DNA of 64,000 bases from Doryteuthis pealeii (lineage: Eukaryota; Mollusca; Cephalopoda; Myopsida; Loliginidae): NCBI GenBank assembly GCA_023376005.1, contig CM042138.1, forward strand, positions 95,811,880 to 95,875,879, read 5' to 3'. A program made the position numbers and the translations under genes. Below, piece by piece: positions 11,040-24,560 of the stretch (its first letter is position 1; each line of letters begins with the position of its first letter). Below the pieces are notes generated by a model. It saw only the letters and a program-made list of their open reading frames with translations. It did no database searches and was not told the origin of the DNA.

Positions 11040-11290
11040 AAGCTGGTCTTGCAGTCTACTGATAGTGAGTTCCGATCCTCGTTATATGCCCTATACTTTC
11101 TGTGACGCTTGTGTCACCATCCTACCTATAACAACTGGTTAGGTCAAAGGGTGTCCCCTAATGGTAATGTAAATGGTTAGTGAGCTAACTCTTACATATC
11201 CATTACCTACTGAATAACGAGTTGAATCCTCACAGGATGTTCCTATACCTTGCAACCTTGTGTCTACCATCCTACCTAGATACTACCAGA
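11040..11290 (+). repeat. Two S4 SINE-like fragments
   Basis: Two consecutive fragments each have a tRNA-like TGAGTTC/GAGTTGAATCCTCAC motif followed by CCTATAC-TTG...TGTC-ACCATCCTACCT. They resemble the cluster at 1860-2660. Diverged and short. Confidence 0.4.
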
Positions 11291-11814
11291 AATTATGTGC
11301 TTGAAGATTAAGTAAGAATCATAATAAATATGATTAGCATTCTGTAATGAGTTTGCCCTACAGGCATCTCTGATCACAAAAATATACTGCATGAATTAAT
11401 TTCTGTATCAAATCATATGCTGTTACAGTAACAGCAAAAACCAAAAACCATATAATACAAATAAAAACCCATAAAAAACCCCACAAGACTAACGCTTGAG
11501 TTAAAATTAGTAAATTAGCGATGCAGGCAAAAATATTAGCATGAATATCAGTGAAAAAACTGAATAATACTTGTCATCTATTTCAAATTGGAAACAAATA
11601 ACTTATTTCATTAATTCATACCATTCCTTTCATAGATTTGTCAAATAGAGTCTAAATTGAGGTGAAGCGATAAGTAATAGGCATCTTTAATATAATAGCT
11701 GGGATAGATCGATATATAAGATTAGTAGATTGGAAAAACAATTATCATAGGACTGGAATGATAGATGGATAGATATGAACGCCTGAGAAAGAAAGATAGA
11801 ATATGAGCATATAA

Positions 11815-11830
11815 TATATATATATTATAT

Positions 11831-11876
<46 letters not shown>

Positions 11877-11905
11877 TTGATAGTATAGATAGATAGATAG
11901 ATAAA
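11815..11905. repeat. TA microsatellite and GATA repeat
   Basis: Long alternating TA run followed by a TAGA tetranucleotide run (about 11885-11903). The apparent ORF across it is low complexity. Confidence 0.9.
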
Positions 11906-12871
11906 CTAAATAAACAAATAGTTGAACAGTCTGGGATAATAGATTAGAAATATGATTGATTGATAGGCTTGTTAGATAGAGAGATGACTGTGGAGAAAGT
12001 TTCATAAAAACAGTTTATAAAAACTGATAGAAAAGTGAAAATAAATAGTAAAAACAGGAAAGGGTTGTATTCCATCCATAGGTCGTAATACATATAATTC
12101 TCTATCATATCTCTTCCATTTCTACACTAGTCCTTATACTGAAAGTACACCGCATTAACCATTCTCAAAAATTGCTTTTCACTTCCTGAATGTTTTTTAA
12201 TTCCTATATCCTCATTTATTGTTAACATAAGTAATTAAAACAAAAATCAATATGTGAGAAAGATTAATTCGGGAATTAGGCCGAAGGGAGCTAACTCAGA
12301 CCTTCTTTTTGGCTAATTTCAAAGGTCGCCCATTATAACTGACATGAGGCTTACGGCAATCTTTCGTTGCTTATCGTCCGTAGCGCTTCACTTAACATGA
12401 ACAATAGAAAAAAAAGAATGAAACCAAGAAATGAAATACTAAAAAATAATTTTCGTTTTTGGTCTTCTCTTTTTATTTATGTTAAGTCTCTTTTCTTCAC
12501 TCTAACTATAAAAATAAACAATTACTGATACCTATGTAAACCATAAATGAAACATTATGGTGTATCTGTAATAGACAAAACATTTTAGACATATTTATCC
12601 AATGATATCATTCAGCAAGTTCATAACAGGTTATCTGACCTCTTCTTGCTCTATCCTAGCAAAGGCAATATAGAAATTAGAAATTATTTTATAAGTATAG
12701 TTTGGGTAATGCTTCCCAAGGTTCTTTAGTACCTGGTAAATATACAATGGATAGGTAACATTAGTTAGAGTAAGACATGTTTTTTTAATGCTAGTACCCT
12801 GGTTATTTGCGAAATGGAATCTGATAAATATAAGGCTCAATTCACGAGTATCTAATAACCCTAGGTACCCC

Positions 12872-12971
12872 NNNNNNNNNNNNNNNNNNNNNNNNNNNNN
12901 NNNNNNNNNNNNNNNNNNNNNNNNNNNNNNNNNNNNNNNNNNNNNNNNNNNNNNNNNNNNNNNNNNNNNNN
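12872..12971. other. Assembly gap of 100 N
   Basis: Exactly 100 Ns, the usual placeholder for a scaffold join of unknown length. The base just to the right lies inside an inverted S1 SINE copy. Any ORF crossing the gap is meaningless. Confidence 0.99.
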
Positions 12972-13060
12972 AAACAACTTTGTCCAGGATTTGAACTCGG
13001 TTACCAATTCCCATCCCAACGATGAATAATCATACACTAATGTTCCTTTTTGTGAGGTAA
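12972..13060 (-). mobile_element. S1 SINE, truncated at gap 1 (inverted copy of 44850-45150)
   Basis: Only the tRNA-like head survives: complement of GAGTTCAAATCCTGGAC and the preceding ATGATTATCATCGTTGGAAATGG. The rest is missing at the gap, whereas the partner in the right arm is complete. Confidence 0.85.
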
Positions 13061-13824
13061 TGGGTATTAATCAGATATAACCCTGAACGGGTAATACCCA
13101 GACAAAGAATAGCTTTCGAGTACTTCAATATTCGACGAGAATCAATGTTACATTAATCACAAGTAGCTTCATGACTTTAGTACAGACCTGTAATAAGAAT
13201 ATTCAATAAAATTTGTTAGACTTCAGAATGACGGGTTCCCAGTGGAAAGTTACCCAACAGTTATTGATGAGTAATAACCTTTACTGGACCTTGAAATATG
13301 TGCCATTACAGATGTTTGAGAATTAGTTTCAGATGCGAAACAGATTTCGAGGAGCGCACAGACGCTATGACGCTTGAAGTCACTCTCGCCCTGCAGCGAA
13401 TCATGGCTGGTTGTTGAAAAAGCTTTAGAAGAAAACAAGTCTTGTTTGTTAAGTTAATTTAACAAGAAATGACCAGCCCAATCCGAAGAAACCAACATGA
13501 AAAAGCAACCCAGAAGAAGCCACCAATCAAACTGAGACATGGCAGCTGGCTGAGTTAGACGAAGTAAGCAGAGGTAACAAGTAATAACCATACATCTCAC
13601 CTTATCCCCTATTCAACTCTATCTGTCTTCTCTCCCAGATTATATACAACCCGAGTAAAGGTTATATAACAACAAGAGCCAAGCAGCCCCACCCACCCCC
13701 ACAACATGAATAACTTTAATTCTAGCCGAAGGTTGAGAAAGTGTTTTTTATCCATGTTGACCATGAATTATTATTGAAGGATTAGAATTAAGAAAAAATA
13801 ATCAAAATCAATTTAAATACTTAC

Positions 13825-13955
13825 AGCATAATGGATGCATAAAAACCATCTGACATTCCCCAAATTGCAAATATGAGTATAAATGGAATCAGAAGAGGCA
13901 GGATCTGGTTGCCATACCAAACAAAAACATGATGGAGTAGTGAAATAATAAGATC
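13825..13955 (-). CDS. UNC93-like exon 3, inverted copy
   Basis: Mirror of 43925-44056. The acceptor CAG|GATC and the donor GCT|GTAAG are both present on the minus strand. It encodes the same helix and the F-A-I-W-G-M-S-D-G-F-Y-A-S motif. Several single-base differences from the sense copy alter the frame near the start and just before the donor. Its position in the left arm of the palindrome puts it in opposite orientation to exons 1, 2 and 4; this is most easily an assembly fold-back. Confidence 0.8.
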
Positions 13956-16494
13956 CTGAAAAAAGAGAGAAAAAAGAAAAACTTCTATACAGTACATTAT
14001 GTTCATAAAGTTCTGACCATACAGCAAAAGGTTAGCAACCGACTTCTTATTGGCATATAAAGAAAGAAAAAAGACAAGGGAATGAGGAATCCAAAAAGGA
14101 TTTTGAACAATTGAAAAAAAAAAATTCAAATACCAAAAAAAAATAAGATAAAAAAATATTGACACTGCAAGAGAATAAACTCCATTCCTGGTTCAGTTTC
14201 TTGAAAAGCAAAAAACTCATGCCTTTTCAATTTCAAATGTATCATTCAAAAAAAAAACTAAAAAAAAAAATCATACTCCTTTATTCTCTGTTTCTTTCAA
14301 ATTTTTTTTTCGTTTTCATTCATTTATTCTTTTCTTTTTCATTCTCACTAAAAGCTGTTCATGCAAACTATGGCGTATCTATAAAAGCAATAAATAAACA
14401 ACTACAAGTTTTACTGGAGGTGGTTAGTGAAGAAAATTTGAAAAGGAAGATAAATCACCTTAAAAAAAAAATTTTGAATTACAAATTCAACATCGCAAAG
14501 AATTGGGTTTTTTCTTTTTTTTTTTTTGTTTATTTTAATTTTTTGTACAAAGCCTTTTTTATAAAATACATCAGCAGATAAATTAGTTATTTCAGACTTT
14601 TAAAAATATTTTTTTTTTTTTAATTTGTCCAGTCTTCATTTTATTCCCATTTGTTGGGTTGTTTTGAAGAATAATTTTACCTTTTAATCTTATCTACTCA
14701 TTCTATTTTTTGCATGAGATCAAATTCCTCTTTTCTTTTCTCTTATGTAAAAAATGAATCAACTTTCATAAACACTAAAACAACATCTTTAATACATTCT
14801 TTGTATTGAAAAAGATTCCATTTATCAAACAAAATGGCAACATCATTTTTACTTAGTAGCAACAGTATCAAACATTTGTCAAACCAAAAAAAAGATGGAA
14901 ATATAGATAATATAACAATTTAAAGATATTCATTTCATGATGTGAGTTGCCCTGGTTATAAAATCTGTTAATTTCCACTGGACACAAGGTTGAATATTGA
15001 GGTTATCAAGTATGTGCCTATATTCTTCATGAAAATTCTAATTTATCAAACCTAAAAAATTGATCTGTTCGTTAGTAAAAACTGATCCAGAACAAATCAC
15101 ATAAGGCTATAAAAAAGAATCCTCAATATAAAAAAAAACCTTAAGATATTCAATATCTTCAACCCCGCATATAATAATATCTGCATCTGATTGCATAAAG
15201 TCCATTTGAAACTTTAAAGATTACCTTCGCACTTTTGTTTTGATTTTTTTTATAGTTAACCACTTCACATATTACTGGTGTAGCAATAATGTGCCAATTT
15301 GGAAATATGGCTAAATGTGGGCACCAAAAATTTGATACAATAAGTATAATCAAACAGAAGCAATGTTAGCTACTGATTAAGAATTTTAAAAAAAACTTGA
15401 AATGGTTTCATTTGTTTTAACGTATTGATAAAAAAGGGAATTGTTAACCACCATTGAGGTAAAAGACTGCCTGTCACATCAATCAAATATCATATGTCAA
15501 AAAATTCAACAACCCTGTTAGGTGCATGGGACTAATAAAAATGCCACAAACTGGATATTAATTCATAAATAAATAGTTGATAATACATAATCCAAGGGCT
15601 GACAAGAGCAACAATACCATATTGTTAAACAATAAAAATTATTATACAAACAATGAAGGTATAACCAATTTTTAGAAATTTTCCAAGGACTATGGATTAT
15701 CATTAATTACTGATACATATAATATCATTATTTATTTAAAATATTTGGAAAATATTTTTAGAAGAGTTTTTAAAATTTTTAGAACTTGGAAAAATTTGCT
15801 TAAAAATCTAAATAAAAAAATATGTTTAACTTTTCCTTTCTTGCTTGAACCTAGGTCAAAATAAACCTTAAAAAAAAAAGACTATACAAGATTTCTCTCC
15901 AATAGGAAAAGAATTGATTCACAAAACTAAATGCAATAATAGACTCAATGCAGGAACCAGAAAACTTGAAACTTTGTAACAGTCATTGTAATTCGACAAT
16001 CCCACCCCCACCCACTGAGTCTGTTTTTTGATATCATTAACCAAACCCATATTTGTTTTATAGAGAATTTGTATAGTTTTAAGGGAATTGATCATGCTGA
16101 AGTCAGCCCATTATATTTAGCCTGAATAAAGAATTATAAACATCAGAGTATAAGCAGCATGATACCAAACAGAATCCAAAAGGAAAAATTGTGTTTATTC
16201 TGAAGGTGTTAGTTTAAAATTCAAGACAGCTTTTTCTTGCTTGAAATGGAAGGTGGTGCATTGTCTTTCAACATTTTCTTTGAATAAGAAAAAGATTTCA
16301 TATTTTGCCATAATGATTCAAGGGGAAAAATTGTCAACTTTTCTTTATTTCACATAAGGGTTACCAAAAAAACAAGTATAACACAATCAAGATTGGAATT
16401 GGATAGTCATCTATCTTTTTAAAGTTATGTTCCATTTATGCCAAATCTAAAATGGATAAACAATTTCTGTAATGTTCTATAAAATTAATAAAGT

Positions 16495-16735
16495 CTGCAG
16501 AGTACCCTATTGTTGTATCAGCCAAAAGCAAAAGAGACTATCACCTTTTCAACTATCGCGTAGACAAGGAAATTGTTTTTTTCTAAGGTGACACCACACC
16601 TACTCCAGCTCCCTGATCATTTATTGCTATAATCAGATTACCCAAGCTTTGTTACTCAGTGCTGCGAGTTGGTATTAAACCCTGGCCTTGCAATTCCTTG
16701 GTGCATGTGCTACCAACAACACTAAATTGCCCTTT
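16495..16735 (-). mobile_element. S2 SINE (mirror of 41150-41390)
   Basis: Complement of the S2 body with TGGCTGATACAAC, GTCTACGCGATAG, GGAGCTGGAGTAGG and a box-B-like GGTTTAATACC. Same copy as in the right arm, read backwards. Confidence 0.75.
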
Positions 16736-17819
16736 CTAAATGTTCTATAATGGTGTCTATTATGTTAAGATTCTGGTATAATTCATTATTCTTTTATAAT
16801 AATACTTGTACATGTGAAGACAGCTAGAATGCATTAAAATGATACCAAATACAAGTGACTTATGTAAAAGGTTTTTTTATATTTATGTCTGAAAAAAGAA
16901 TGAAACAATACTTGGAAGCCATTTGAATTTCATTGCAAATAGTTATCATCTTGCTTCATATATTATAGCTTCCAACTATTCTCAAGTAAAAATCACAATA
17001 GACTTTATATATTGTCTGTATGGCTCCATTAATTCCTGACCACTAACAATCCCTTTTTCAATATACAACATAAATTTAGGGACCAAAAGTTTGCATAGAA
17101 TTTTAGGTTAAAAATGCAAAAAGTACATAATCATCAATTTCCCCCTAACATGAAACGCTAAGTGGTTTAAATTGTGATTAAATTCAATTAAAAGCAATAA
17201 GGAAACTCAAATTTTACCTAAAAATACCAGCGTTAGAATAAACTTTACGCTAAATACAATTGTGTATACCTGTTGTTTTTCCCCTTTTCTTCCTAGATTT
17301 TCTGTTCAATATATGTGTGGGCAATTATATAGCTAGATTAAGGGGTTGATATATTTGTCTAATAATAATGTCACCAGCACATGATGAACAAGCCCACTTA
17401 AAAATTCCTTGAGACAGAATAAATCCATACTCCACAATGTAGAGTACCACATCCATGAGGAACCCAAACATGGTGAAGTGCCTGTAACTCGGACTTCACT
17501 AGAAGAGATTTTGAATAGTTTTTTTTAAACTGCCTAAAACCACAGTTGTGACCTTCTTCTGAATAGTCCTCCATAGTAAATGATACTAATTTTAGATTTT
17601 CTCAACACAGAGTAAGGAAGGAAATATAAGTAAATATATAGATATTTGAAAGCCATGATAACTTTATGAATATCAGTCCATATGAACTTGTATAAAACTT
17701 ATTTTGACAATATTGAATCGGAAATGTTTTTTTATTACACTGAGCATTTAATATGTGTGACTCACTGTAATAAATGATGGACAAATTAATTGCTTAACTT
17801 TAAGCTTATTCAATATATA

Positions 17820-18110
17820 TATATCTACCAACCCCTCCACACAAGCAGGATGTGACACAAGGTCAATTTCTTAAGTGGAGTTTAACAGGTTTGAATTCAG
17901 AGTTTTCCTTCTCCTAGACTGGTTGCCTGACCAAAGTTAAAGCCCAGTCTGTCCTAACATTTATTCATGACTGAACGGAGAATAGTTGGATGCATACCTT
18001 TCCCAAGGTATTAGTGCTATGTGAAATGCAAACAGTTTTCCAAGATTTGAACTCGTCTTGCTGTGTCCATTTCCTACAGCGATAACCATTACACTATGCA
18101 CCCATTTATC
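17820..18110 (-). mobile_element. S1 SINE (mirror of 39745-40045)
   Basis: Complement of a full S1 copy ending in a short TA run at about 17815-17824. Box-B-like GAGTTCAAATCTTGG is intact in both arms. Confidence 0.85.
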
Positions 18111-20394
18111 TAATTAAATATTCTATTCAAATATAATTTAACTGTTAGTCCAGTTAAGGTGGAGATTCTTTAGTATTCATAAGTGGCTGTTCCAGGGGGG
18201 AGTCAACTAGGGTTGATTTCAGCACACTCAGTAAATTTTAAAATAGAATAATTATGTTAAATGAAATAGTTGTTTTTTTTTCCTTCTATTATCACAATCA
18301 CCAGTTTCCAGAACAAGTAGAAAATCATGAAACACATTTAGAACCAATACTTGAAAGGTTAACAGAGAAATGCTAGAAACGGGAAACAACAAAGCAGTTG
18401 TCTTAGATTATCCAAATTTTTTTAGATGAAACGTTGTCATTATTAACTTTTTGTCTAGTTTTTCTTTAATGTTAATTTTTTTCTTTTTATTACAATATTC
18501 AAGTTGTTTTTACATTCCACGACCATTAAATAAGCAATACAGTTGGAGATAACAGAGTAAATTATGAGCATTATCTGCTGATATGCCTAACTGATAAGGC
18601 ATTGTCCATGTCAGACAGGCACCCAAAGGTACAGTTGTGTCAGTCTATTTAATGCTAGTGGAATGTAAAGTTGATCAGAACAGTGCAATAAAAGGTTTTT
18701 AAAAAGAAAAGAAAAATTAGTCAAAAATTACTAATAAAAAAGCAATAGTATCAAAAGGAATTTAGTTTCTTTTTGAAAAGTAAGAAGTTTGTTCATTAAT
18801 CGAATAAAGAAAAGCATATATTTAAAAGTTTGGCATTATGATATTTCAAGTTTGAATATATAAACACTTACAAATAACAATGAGACCTAATTCAACAATT
18901 TTCAATAATAGAAGTTTTGTTTTTTGATTTTGTTTTTTTGGTTTTTTTTGTTTTTTTTTGTGGGTTTTATTTTTTTTTAGGGACAATGCAGAAAATAATT
19001 ATCACAGAGTCTATCTCATTCTAAAAAGAAGTTGAAATCCACAAGGTTTTTAATTGATACATGAAATAGATTTTCTTTTTTTCTTAAATTATATTAGCAA
19101 AACAAACATTATCTTCCAATTGGATCAATAAAAAGTATCGGCTGCTGTGATAATTAAAGGAGATAACTCCTGTAATATATATTTTCTTTCACACAGTTTG
19201 ACATATTTTCTAAGCTTACATTAGTTTAATCCAGCACAAGACGACTTTAGTAGGGCATACTTAAAAATCGTTTAAGGACACATGAATCGAGCTTCTATCT
19301 ATTGATCTACAACAGGTGATAATTTTCAGCTTAAGTATAAATTTACAATATTGATTAGCTATGAGAGAATATTTTTTTTTTTTTAGATTTAAGAATTACA
19401 AGTCGCCAAATGTCTGATAAACTCAGTATACATTATAGAATAACAATATCTACAAATGTGTTGTAATATAATTTAATATATGTATAAAGGAAATGTTTGG
19501 TATGTATGTGTTAACTTATAACACATAAAGAAGATGTTATTGAGTATCAAAATCACGCATGCACATTAATATGTTTATAATAAGGAAAATTACAAAATTT
19601 ATTATGATCTTTACTGATTAAATGATATAATTCAATAATTAGATATCAATCAATTTATTGAACTCTTCTAAGTTTTTCCTAAGTAGAAGTATTATTATTT
19701 TTTAAATTAGTAGAATATTTTCTATTCAAAGTAATTTAAGCTTAAAATTAAAATGGAACAAAAAAAGCATTAAAAACATAAAAGTTTTGAATGAATATTA
19801 TAATTATCATTTATAAATAAAGTTATATTCAAATCTACACAGTTTTAAATGTTGTAGACTTTAAATTCACTTTAGAATGAGTCTGAAATCTAGATAATTA
19901 TTTTTCTGTAAAAGTCCAGCGGTTAGGGAATATCTCATTACTTTATTTTGAAACAATTCAGAGGCCATTGTTTTTTTGTTTTTTGTTTTTTGTTTTTTTT
20001 TTACATTTGTACAAACAAGATATTGCAGAAACGCCATTGATTTTATACAAGTAATAAAAAAAATTATCAATTAAACATAGAGAAAAAAAATAACATGAAA
20101 AAAATGAAAGCAAATAAAAAAAAAAAATGGATATATGAAACAATGTTCCTGTAATATACAAAGGCAAATACAATATGTAGTGACATAAAAGTTGACAACT
20201 CGTTGTTTCACAATAAAATGAACAGTACAAAAGATTTCGTTTTTTAAGAAATCACCAAGCAGGTTTATTTTTTTTTTCTCTTTTTAAATGCAGTGTCATT
20301 ATTTCTTATTGATTTCTTTGGATTTACATTTTCATCATTTTCATTTTTATCCTGTTTCAGACTGACAATCTCCCAGGGTAATCTAAAGTGATTT

Positions 20395-20485
20395 TCTATT
20401 GATATATATCATGATTTTCTATTGGTATATATCATGATTTTATATTGGTATATATCATGATTTTCTATTGGTATATATCATGATC
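20395..20485. repeat. 24-bp minisatellite (mirror of 37352-37455)
   Basis: Four tandem units of about 24 bp, each TGATTTTCTATTGGTATATA plus TCA with small changes. Too AT-rich and contiguous to be anything but a tandem repeat. Confidence 0.9.
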
Positions 20486-20965
20486 AAGATGTGCTAACAG
20501 CACAGACCTACATGAATCTTCCTCACCACCCATCCCTATCAACCATCACTCCTAAAAGGTCCTTTACAAAGCATCCAGTATCCGTGTATAATTGGCCTAT
20601 GCAGGTTTGTTGTGGACTAGCCTAGCTTACCTTTCGTAGAGAGTAAATGAGCTGGTCCAAGGACTATTTGTACACTGAAGTTTTAGAACATCTGGGTGAT
20701 TACTGAGATTGCAAAGATTATGGAACCATTATGCTAATCATCTACCTCGATGTTTCAGCATTCTGTTGCGAGTTACTCTATGTCTGGCACAAACTGCATT
20801 TGGATGTACTAGTATACTGAGTATTGTATGATCCAGTATACAACAAGGTTTTAGCTAGCTGACCCACACTGGTGTGTCCATGTGTAGGTACCCATAGGAG
20901 AATGTCACTTATGAGCTTGTCCTTGCACCTCCAGCAGAAGCCAGCATTTCTTGTTTGTCTTACTA
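20478..20965 (-). mobile_element. Non-LTR retrotransposon 3'-end remnant (mirror of 36890-37365)
   Basis: Complement of the right-arm copy; see there for motifs. Frames are broken. Confidence 0.6.
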
Positions 20966-21116
20966 TTTAGCTCATAGCTGGAGATGAGAGAGTTCATACT
21001 ATTCCCAAGGGTATAGTCCAAAAGTGAACATAGTAGCATGACTGGAGTTCAAACTCATTAACTATGATATCACAATCCAGCACATTAGACACTACACCAT
21101 TGGACACCTCCCTCAA

Positions 21117-21155
21117 TGATAGTAGTAGTAGTAGTATAGTAGTGTAGTAGTAGGT
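21117..21155. repeat. AGT trinucleotide microsatellite (mirror near 36687-36722)
   Basis: Run of AGT units, interrupted in this arm. Confidence 0.9.
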
Positions 21156-21689
21156 AATTCTAATTAGTAATATATACTACATAACTATGTATTTCTAACA
21201 ATGGATATTAAAAGTGATAGGCTATCTGGAATTAAATTTTTCAAAGTACCCTAAGTTTATCTGCAATCCAGTTTATTATCAATCAGATAGCATTTAATAA
21301 AACTTTAGCATGTTCAATATTGGAATCAGTTGTTTCTTACTTTGGAATATTACCCATAACCAGAGAAGATTATGCCAATCAAAACAGATGGAAAAAAATG
21401 ACAACCCACAATGAAGAATGTCACCCAAAGAAAAATCAATAAATAAATAATTATACATATAAAAGATATTTTAAATCCATCCTCTCTCCTGAAAGCCATT
21501 TCGATTCACACCAAGGTATCTTTCTCTTTTCGTCTTTTTAATAAAACCTATTATAACCCAGGTAATCTACTTAATTGTATTTATCATAAGCTTAATCGAT
21601 TAACAAAAAAAAAAAAAAAAAATAAGAAAAAAGATTATCTAAAGTTCAAAGTTCTGCTTTTCAGAAATCAACACAAAAGAATCTATGGC

Positions 21690-21855
21690 ATATCAACATT
21701 CACGGGTTATTTAATGCCAAATCCATCCTTGTAGAAGAATAGGACTGGTAATATTTAATCCATAGCTAGGGGAGCAAAAAGGGTAAATACCTTTCCCAAG
21801 GGTATTAATCCGAAAATGAATGCAATAGCATAATTGGAGTTCAAACATGGGGACT
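21690..21855 (-). mobile_element. S3 SINE (mirror of 35985-36155)
   Basis: Complement of an S3 copy. The terminal words are GGTTATTTAATGCCAAATCC and CCTTGTAGAAGAATAGGAC. Confidence 0.65.
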
Positions 21856-22579
21856 ACTCCTTTATTATTTGATGAATATCAAAATAATAAAGTCAAAATT
21901 AAAAATTATAAATTCTAGACTTAAAACTTTATAATGTTAATTCTATTTCTCAAGTGTATTAGTCCAAAAATGAACGTAATAGCGTGACTGAAGTTCAAAC
22001 TCCCTTACTAAGATGTCGCAGTTCAGTACATTAACCACAACACCACATAACTCTTCAGAACTGGGATCTAAAAAAGCAGAACTTGTCATCATTAAATAAC
22101 TTTTTGAAATCTTCAAATAAATTGCCTGATAATAGTTAATTATACTATTTGTGTCTTTCTATTTAATCTTTCAATATCAAAATTCCTTCTTTCTTTCTTT
22201 TTTTCTTTTTCCTGTTACCCCTCCCAAAGGATGATGATGGGATGTCAAAAATAAAAGTATATGCATGAGAGGATTTAGGTGAGTAAGGGCTTCAGACCCC
22301 ACTTTCCTCTTGGCATCTTCTGGATCAACATCAAGGTGTGGTCCAGGACAGTAAGTGGAGGATCACTTGTAGTGAATATCCAGGCCAAGCTTCGATGTAA
22401 GGGATGCCCTTCTCAAATTTCATGGCATATTCATACTAAATGGCCTTTAACACCGCAAGAGGTTGTATCCACCCTCTGACAGGTTTTTTTTTCTTTTCCA
22501 GCCTGCTGGGTGTCTAGCCACCCTCATCATCAGGTAAGCATGTCGGGGGTACCAGGTTAATAATCGACCAGTCGATCTT

Positions 22580-22581
22580 TG

Positions 22582-22617
<36 letters not shown>

Positions 22618-22645
22618 TAAGTAGTAGTAGTAGTAGTAGTAGTAA
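22580..22645. repeat. AAT and AGT microsatellite run (mirror near 35205-35262)
   Basis: Tandem ATA units, then GTA units, abutting the 3' end of an S2 SINE. Confidence 0.9.
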
Positions 22646-22900
22646 AAGTAAAGTAAAGTTGTCGGGGCGGCCTAATGTCGGTATCAGCCAGACAGCGAGG
22701 GAGTCTATCCCCTTTTCACTAGCGCTAGACCAAGGAGATTATTTTAGCATCTGAGGTGGAGCGCCACACCTACCATCAGCTCCTCACTTTACTGCACAGA
22801 TCCCTGTGCTATTCATACGCTGAGTTGGCGAGGCCCGGTATCAAACCAAGAACCTTGTGATTCCTAGCCGAACACTCTACCAACTGAGCTAAAATAATGA
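22635..22900 (-). mobile_element. S2 SINE, well preserved (mirror of 34955-35205)
   Basis: Complement of the best S2 copy in the window. Box A is TAGCTCAGTTGGTAGAGTG and box B is GGTTTGATACC, both recognisable. Confidence 0.88.
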
Positions 22901-23106
22901 TAATAATAACAATAATAGTAATAATAATAATAATATTGATAGTAAATATAACAACTATATCTACCTATACTATATCCTCCATCTCAGAATGTGAAATATA
23001 AATATATTTATATAATGTGGTCAGTCACAAAATATTTTTTTACAGTTTTTAAAATTTATTGAGCCAATCCAGATACAATACTCATGAGTATTCAATATAT
23101 AATCAT

Positions 23107-23400
23107 CTAAGAATACATAAGGTTTACATATGTAAGACCAGATGGCATTTTCTCCAGCTTAACACCTCTGTCGATGTTCTTTCTGGAGTTGGTGTGAAAC
23201 AATAGGGCTGCTCTGGGAGAGGTGGGTATCACTGCACTGTTGCTGCTGCTGCGGTCACCACTACTGCCGACTCGGTGTGTCACTGAGGGGATGTCGGCAA
23301 AAAGGGAAGGTGTCTCCGTGTGTGTCAAGGTGTACATCTTTCATGGGAGCTTTGATGTCATACAGCAAATTTTTTCTCTCTGATTTCATTTTTTTGATCA
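23107..23400 (-). CDS. Candidate terminal exon, inverted copy of 34455-34740
   Basis: Mirror of the right-arm candidate; see that entry. On this copy the frame from 23337 is open for 76 codons to the stop at 23107, with AATAAA on the minus strand at 23055-23060. Confidence 0.3.
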
Positions 23401-23599
23401 AATCGAGTGAGATGGAGAGAAAGAAGCAACCACATTAAAAACGATAGTTTGGAACTTTTTAAGTAATCATGAAAATAGTCTCAGGATTTGAGAATAGAAA
23501 TATACTGGACCCTTCTATCATAAAAGTGCCCTTAGGTAGCCTGTTTACAAAACTGGCTGTAATGAGTTCAGTCTTCACTGATAGCCCCTATGCCAAAAT

Positions 23600-23615
23600 C
23601 GAAGAGCATATATAT

Positions 23616-23647
<32 letters not shown>

Positions 23648-23793
23648 AAATATATGTATGTATTGGTATATTCATAAATATAGCATACTTAATATCTGTG
23701 ATAGAACATATGTATCTAAGTTAAGATGGTTCAGACATACAGTCAACAATGCTTGGTAATGTCACTTTTTCACTCATGCAATCATTAGACCAA

Positions 23794-23839
<46 letters not shown>

Positions 23840-23840
23840 T
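23600..23840. repeat. TA microsatellites (mirror of about 34019-34240)
   Basis: Two long TA runs (about 23610-23648 and 23798-23838) flank similar AT-rich segments with the words TATCTAAGTTA and GATAGAACAT; these segments look like a duplicated unit of about 190 bp. Confidence 0.85.
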
Positions 23841-24365
23841 ATATTATAAGCAAAGAGTGCTCAATATCAATGATAGAGCATGTATACCTAAGTTAGGGTA
23901 GCAAAAACATCAGTCAACAGCACTTGGTAACTGATACTTTCTCACCTATATGATTTTCAAACCAACTCATATATAGAGAGTAGATTCTTGTTGGGAGGAA
24001 CAAAGAAAAAAAGTATCATATTCTAAAAGTAGACAAAGCCAGACTGACCAACACCAAGATTCAAAACTCCCGCCAACTAACAGACATTCTGAGAGCAGGG
24101 GAAGGAAAGATTTATAGTAGGAAAGAACCGTCAGAAAAGCAGCAACTAACAAGCAGAGAAGTTCACAAATCCTAGTTCTCCTCAAATCAGATGAACAAAT
24201 ACAAGTAAGCTTTAACACTAATAAGAATTTTTTTAAAAAGGAAAGTCATTAACCAAACTATATCTTTGTAACTTGTTGTTCATTTGATACAATTTATAAT
24301 ACACATATAAAGGACAATTTTTGTTACTACTAAAACTTTTTTTGTGATTATTTGTACTGTTTTGC

Positions 24366-24560
24366 TTGTTTCTTGAATGTCACATTTCACGTACAAATTA
24401 CCTCCAACAGATGAAAATCTCTAGTAAATCAGACCCTATGAAAATTGGTTGCCAAAATGTTGTAAAGACTCCGCAAACAAACGATAGATCGCACATGAAA
24501 TCAGGATTAGCATTTGCTGTGACTTTTATGGGGTTCAGAAAGATTTTTTCTTTCTTTTAA
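24366..24560 (+). CDS. Weak ORF, unrecognised (mirror 33300-33487, minus strand)
   Basis: An open frame with CCTCCAACAG|ATG inside it (the ATG at about 24412 follows a possible acceptor). Residues such as K-I-G-C-Q-N-V-V-K-T-P look protein-like, but the opposite strand is open too (126 codons at 33183-33563 in the right arm), and there is no donor at the expected end. No family recognised. Confidence 0.15.
   Translation: MFLECHISRTNYLQQMKISSKSDPMKIGCQNVVKTPQTNDRSHMKSGLAFAVTFMGFRKIFSFF

Larger units (their letters stand above)
1..12871. other. Contig block A
   Basis: Sequence before the first 100-N gap. It starts in a GA microsatellite (1-26), carries UNC93-like exons 1 and 2, and ends in plain AT-rich DNA. 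Positions 298-9251 recur in direct orientation as block C; 9252-12871 occurs only here. Reading frames are broken every 50-100 codons by single-base indels that differ from those in C, as expected of noisy long-read consensus. Confidence 0.9.
9252..12871. other. Unduplicated part of block A (intron 2 or intergenic)
   Basis: About 3.6 kb found only once. It holds an ACGA-type microsatellite (about 10065-10090), a T-run (about 10480-10507), S4 SINE-like fragments (11040-11290), a TA microsatellite (about 11815-11870) with adjacent GATA repeats, and one weak minus-strand ORF (see 9913-10196). No UNC93 exon was seen here. Confidence 0.5.

Noticed and set aside
11745..12005. Tyr/Ile-rich 'proteins' over TA and GATA runs (also near 31612, 32778, 34101, 45321)
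   Set aside because: They are translations of microsatellites.
12631..13014. Open frames running through the N gap at 12872-12971
   Set aside because: The 34 undefined codons are Ns; the real sequence between the contigs is unknown.
14159..14581. 140-codon plus-strand frame
   Set aside because: Phe/Lys/Leu-rich translation of A and T runs in intron 2 (antisense), broken in the mirror copy at 43482-43715.
20395..20485. Regular short repeats as a possible CRISPR array
   Set aside because: Units are directly tandem with no unique spacers, and the DNA is eukaryotic.
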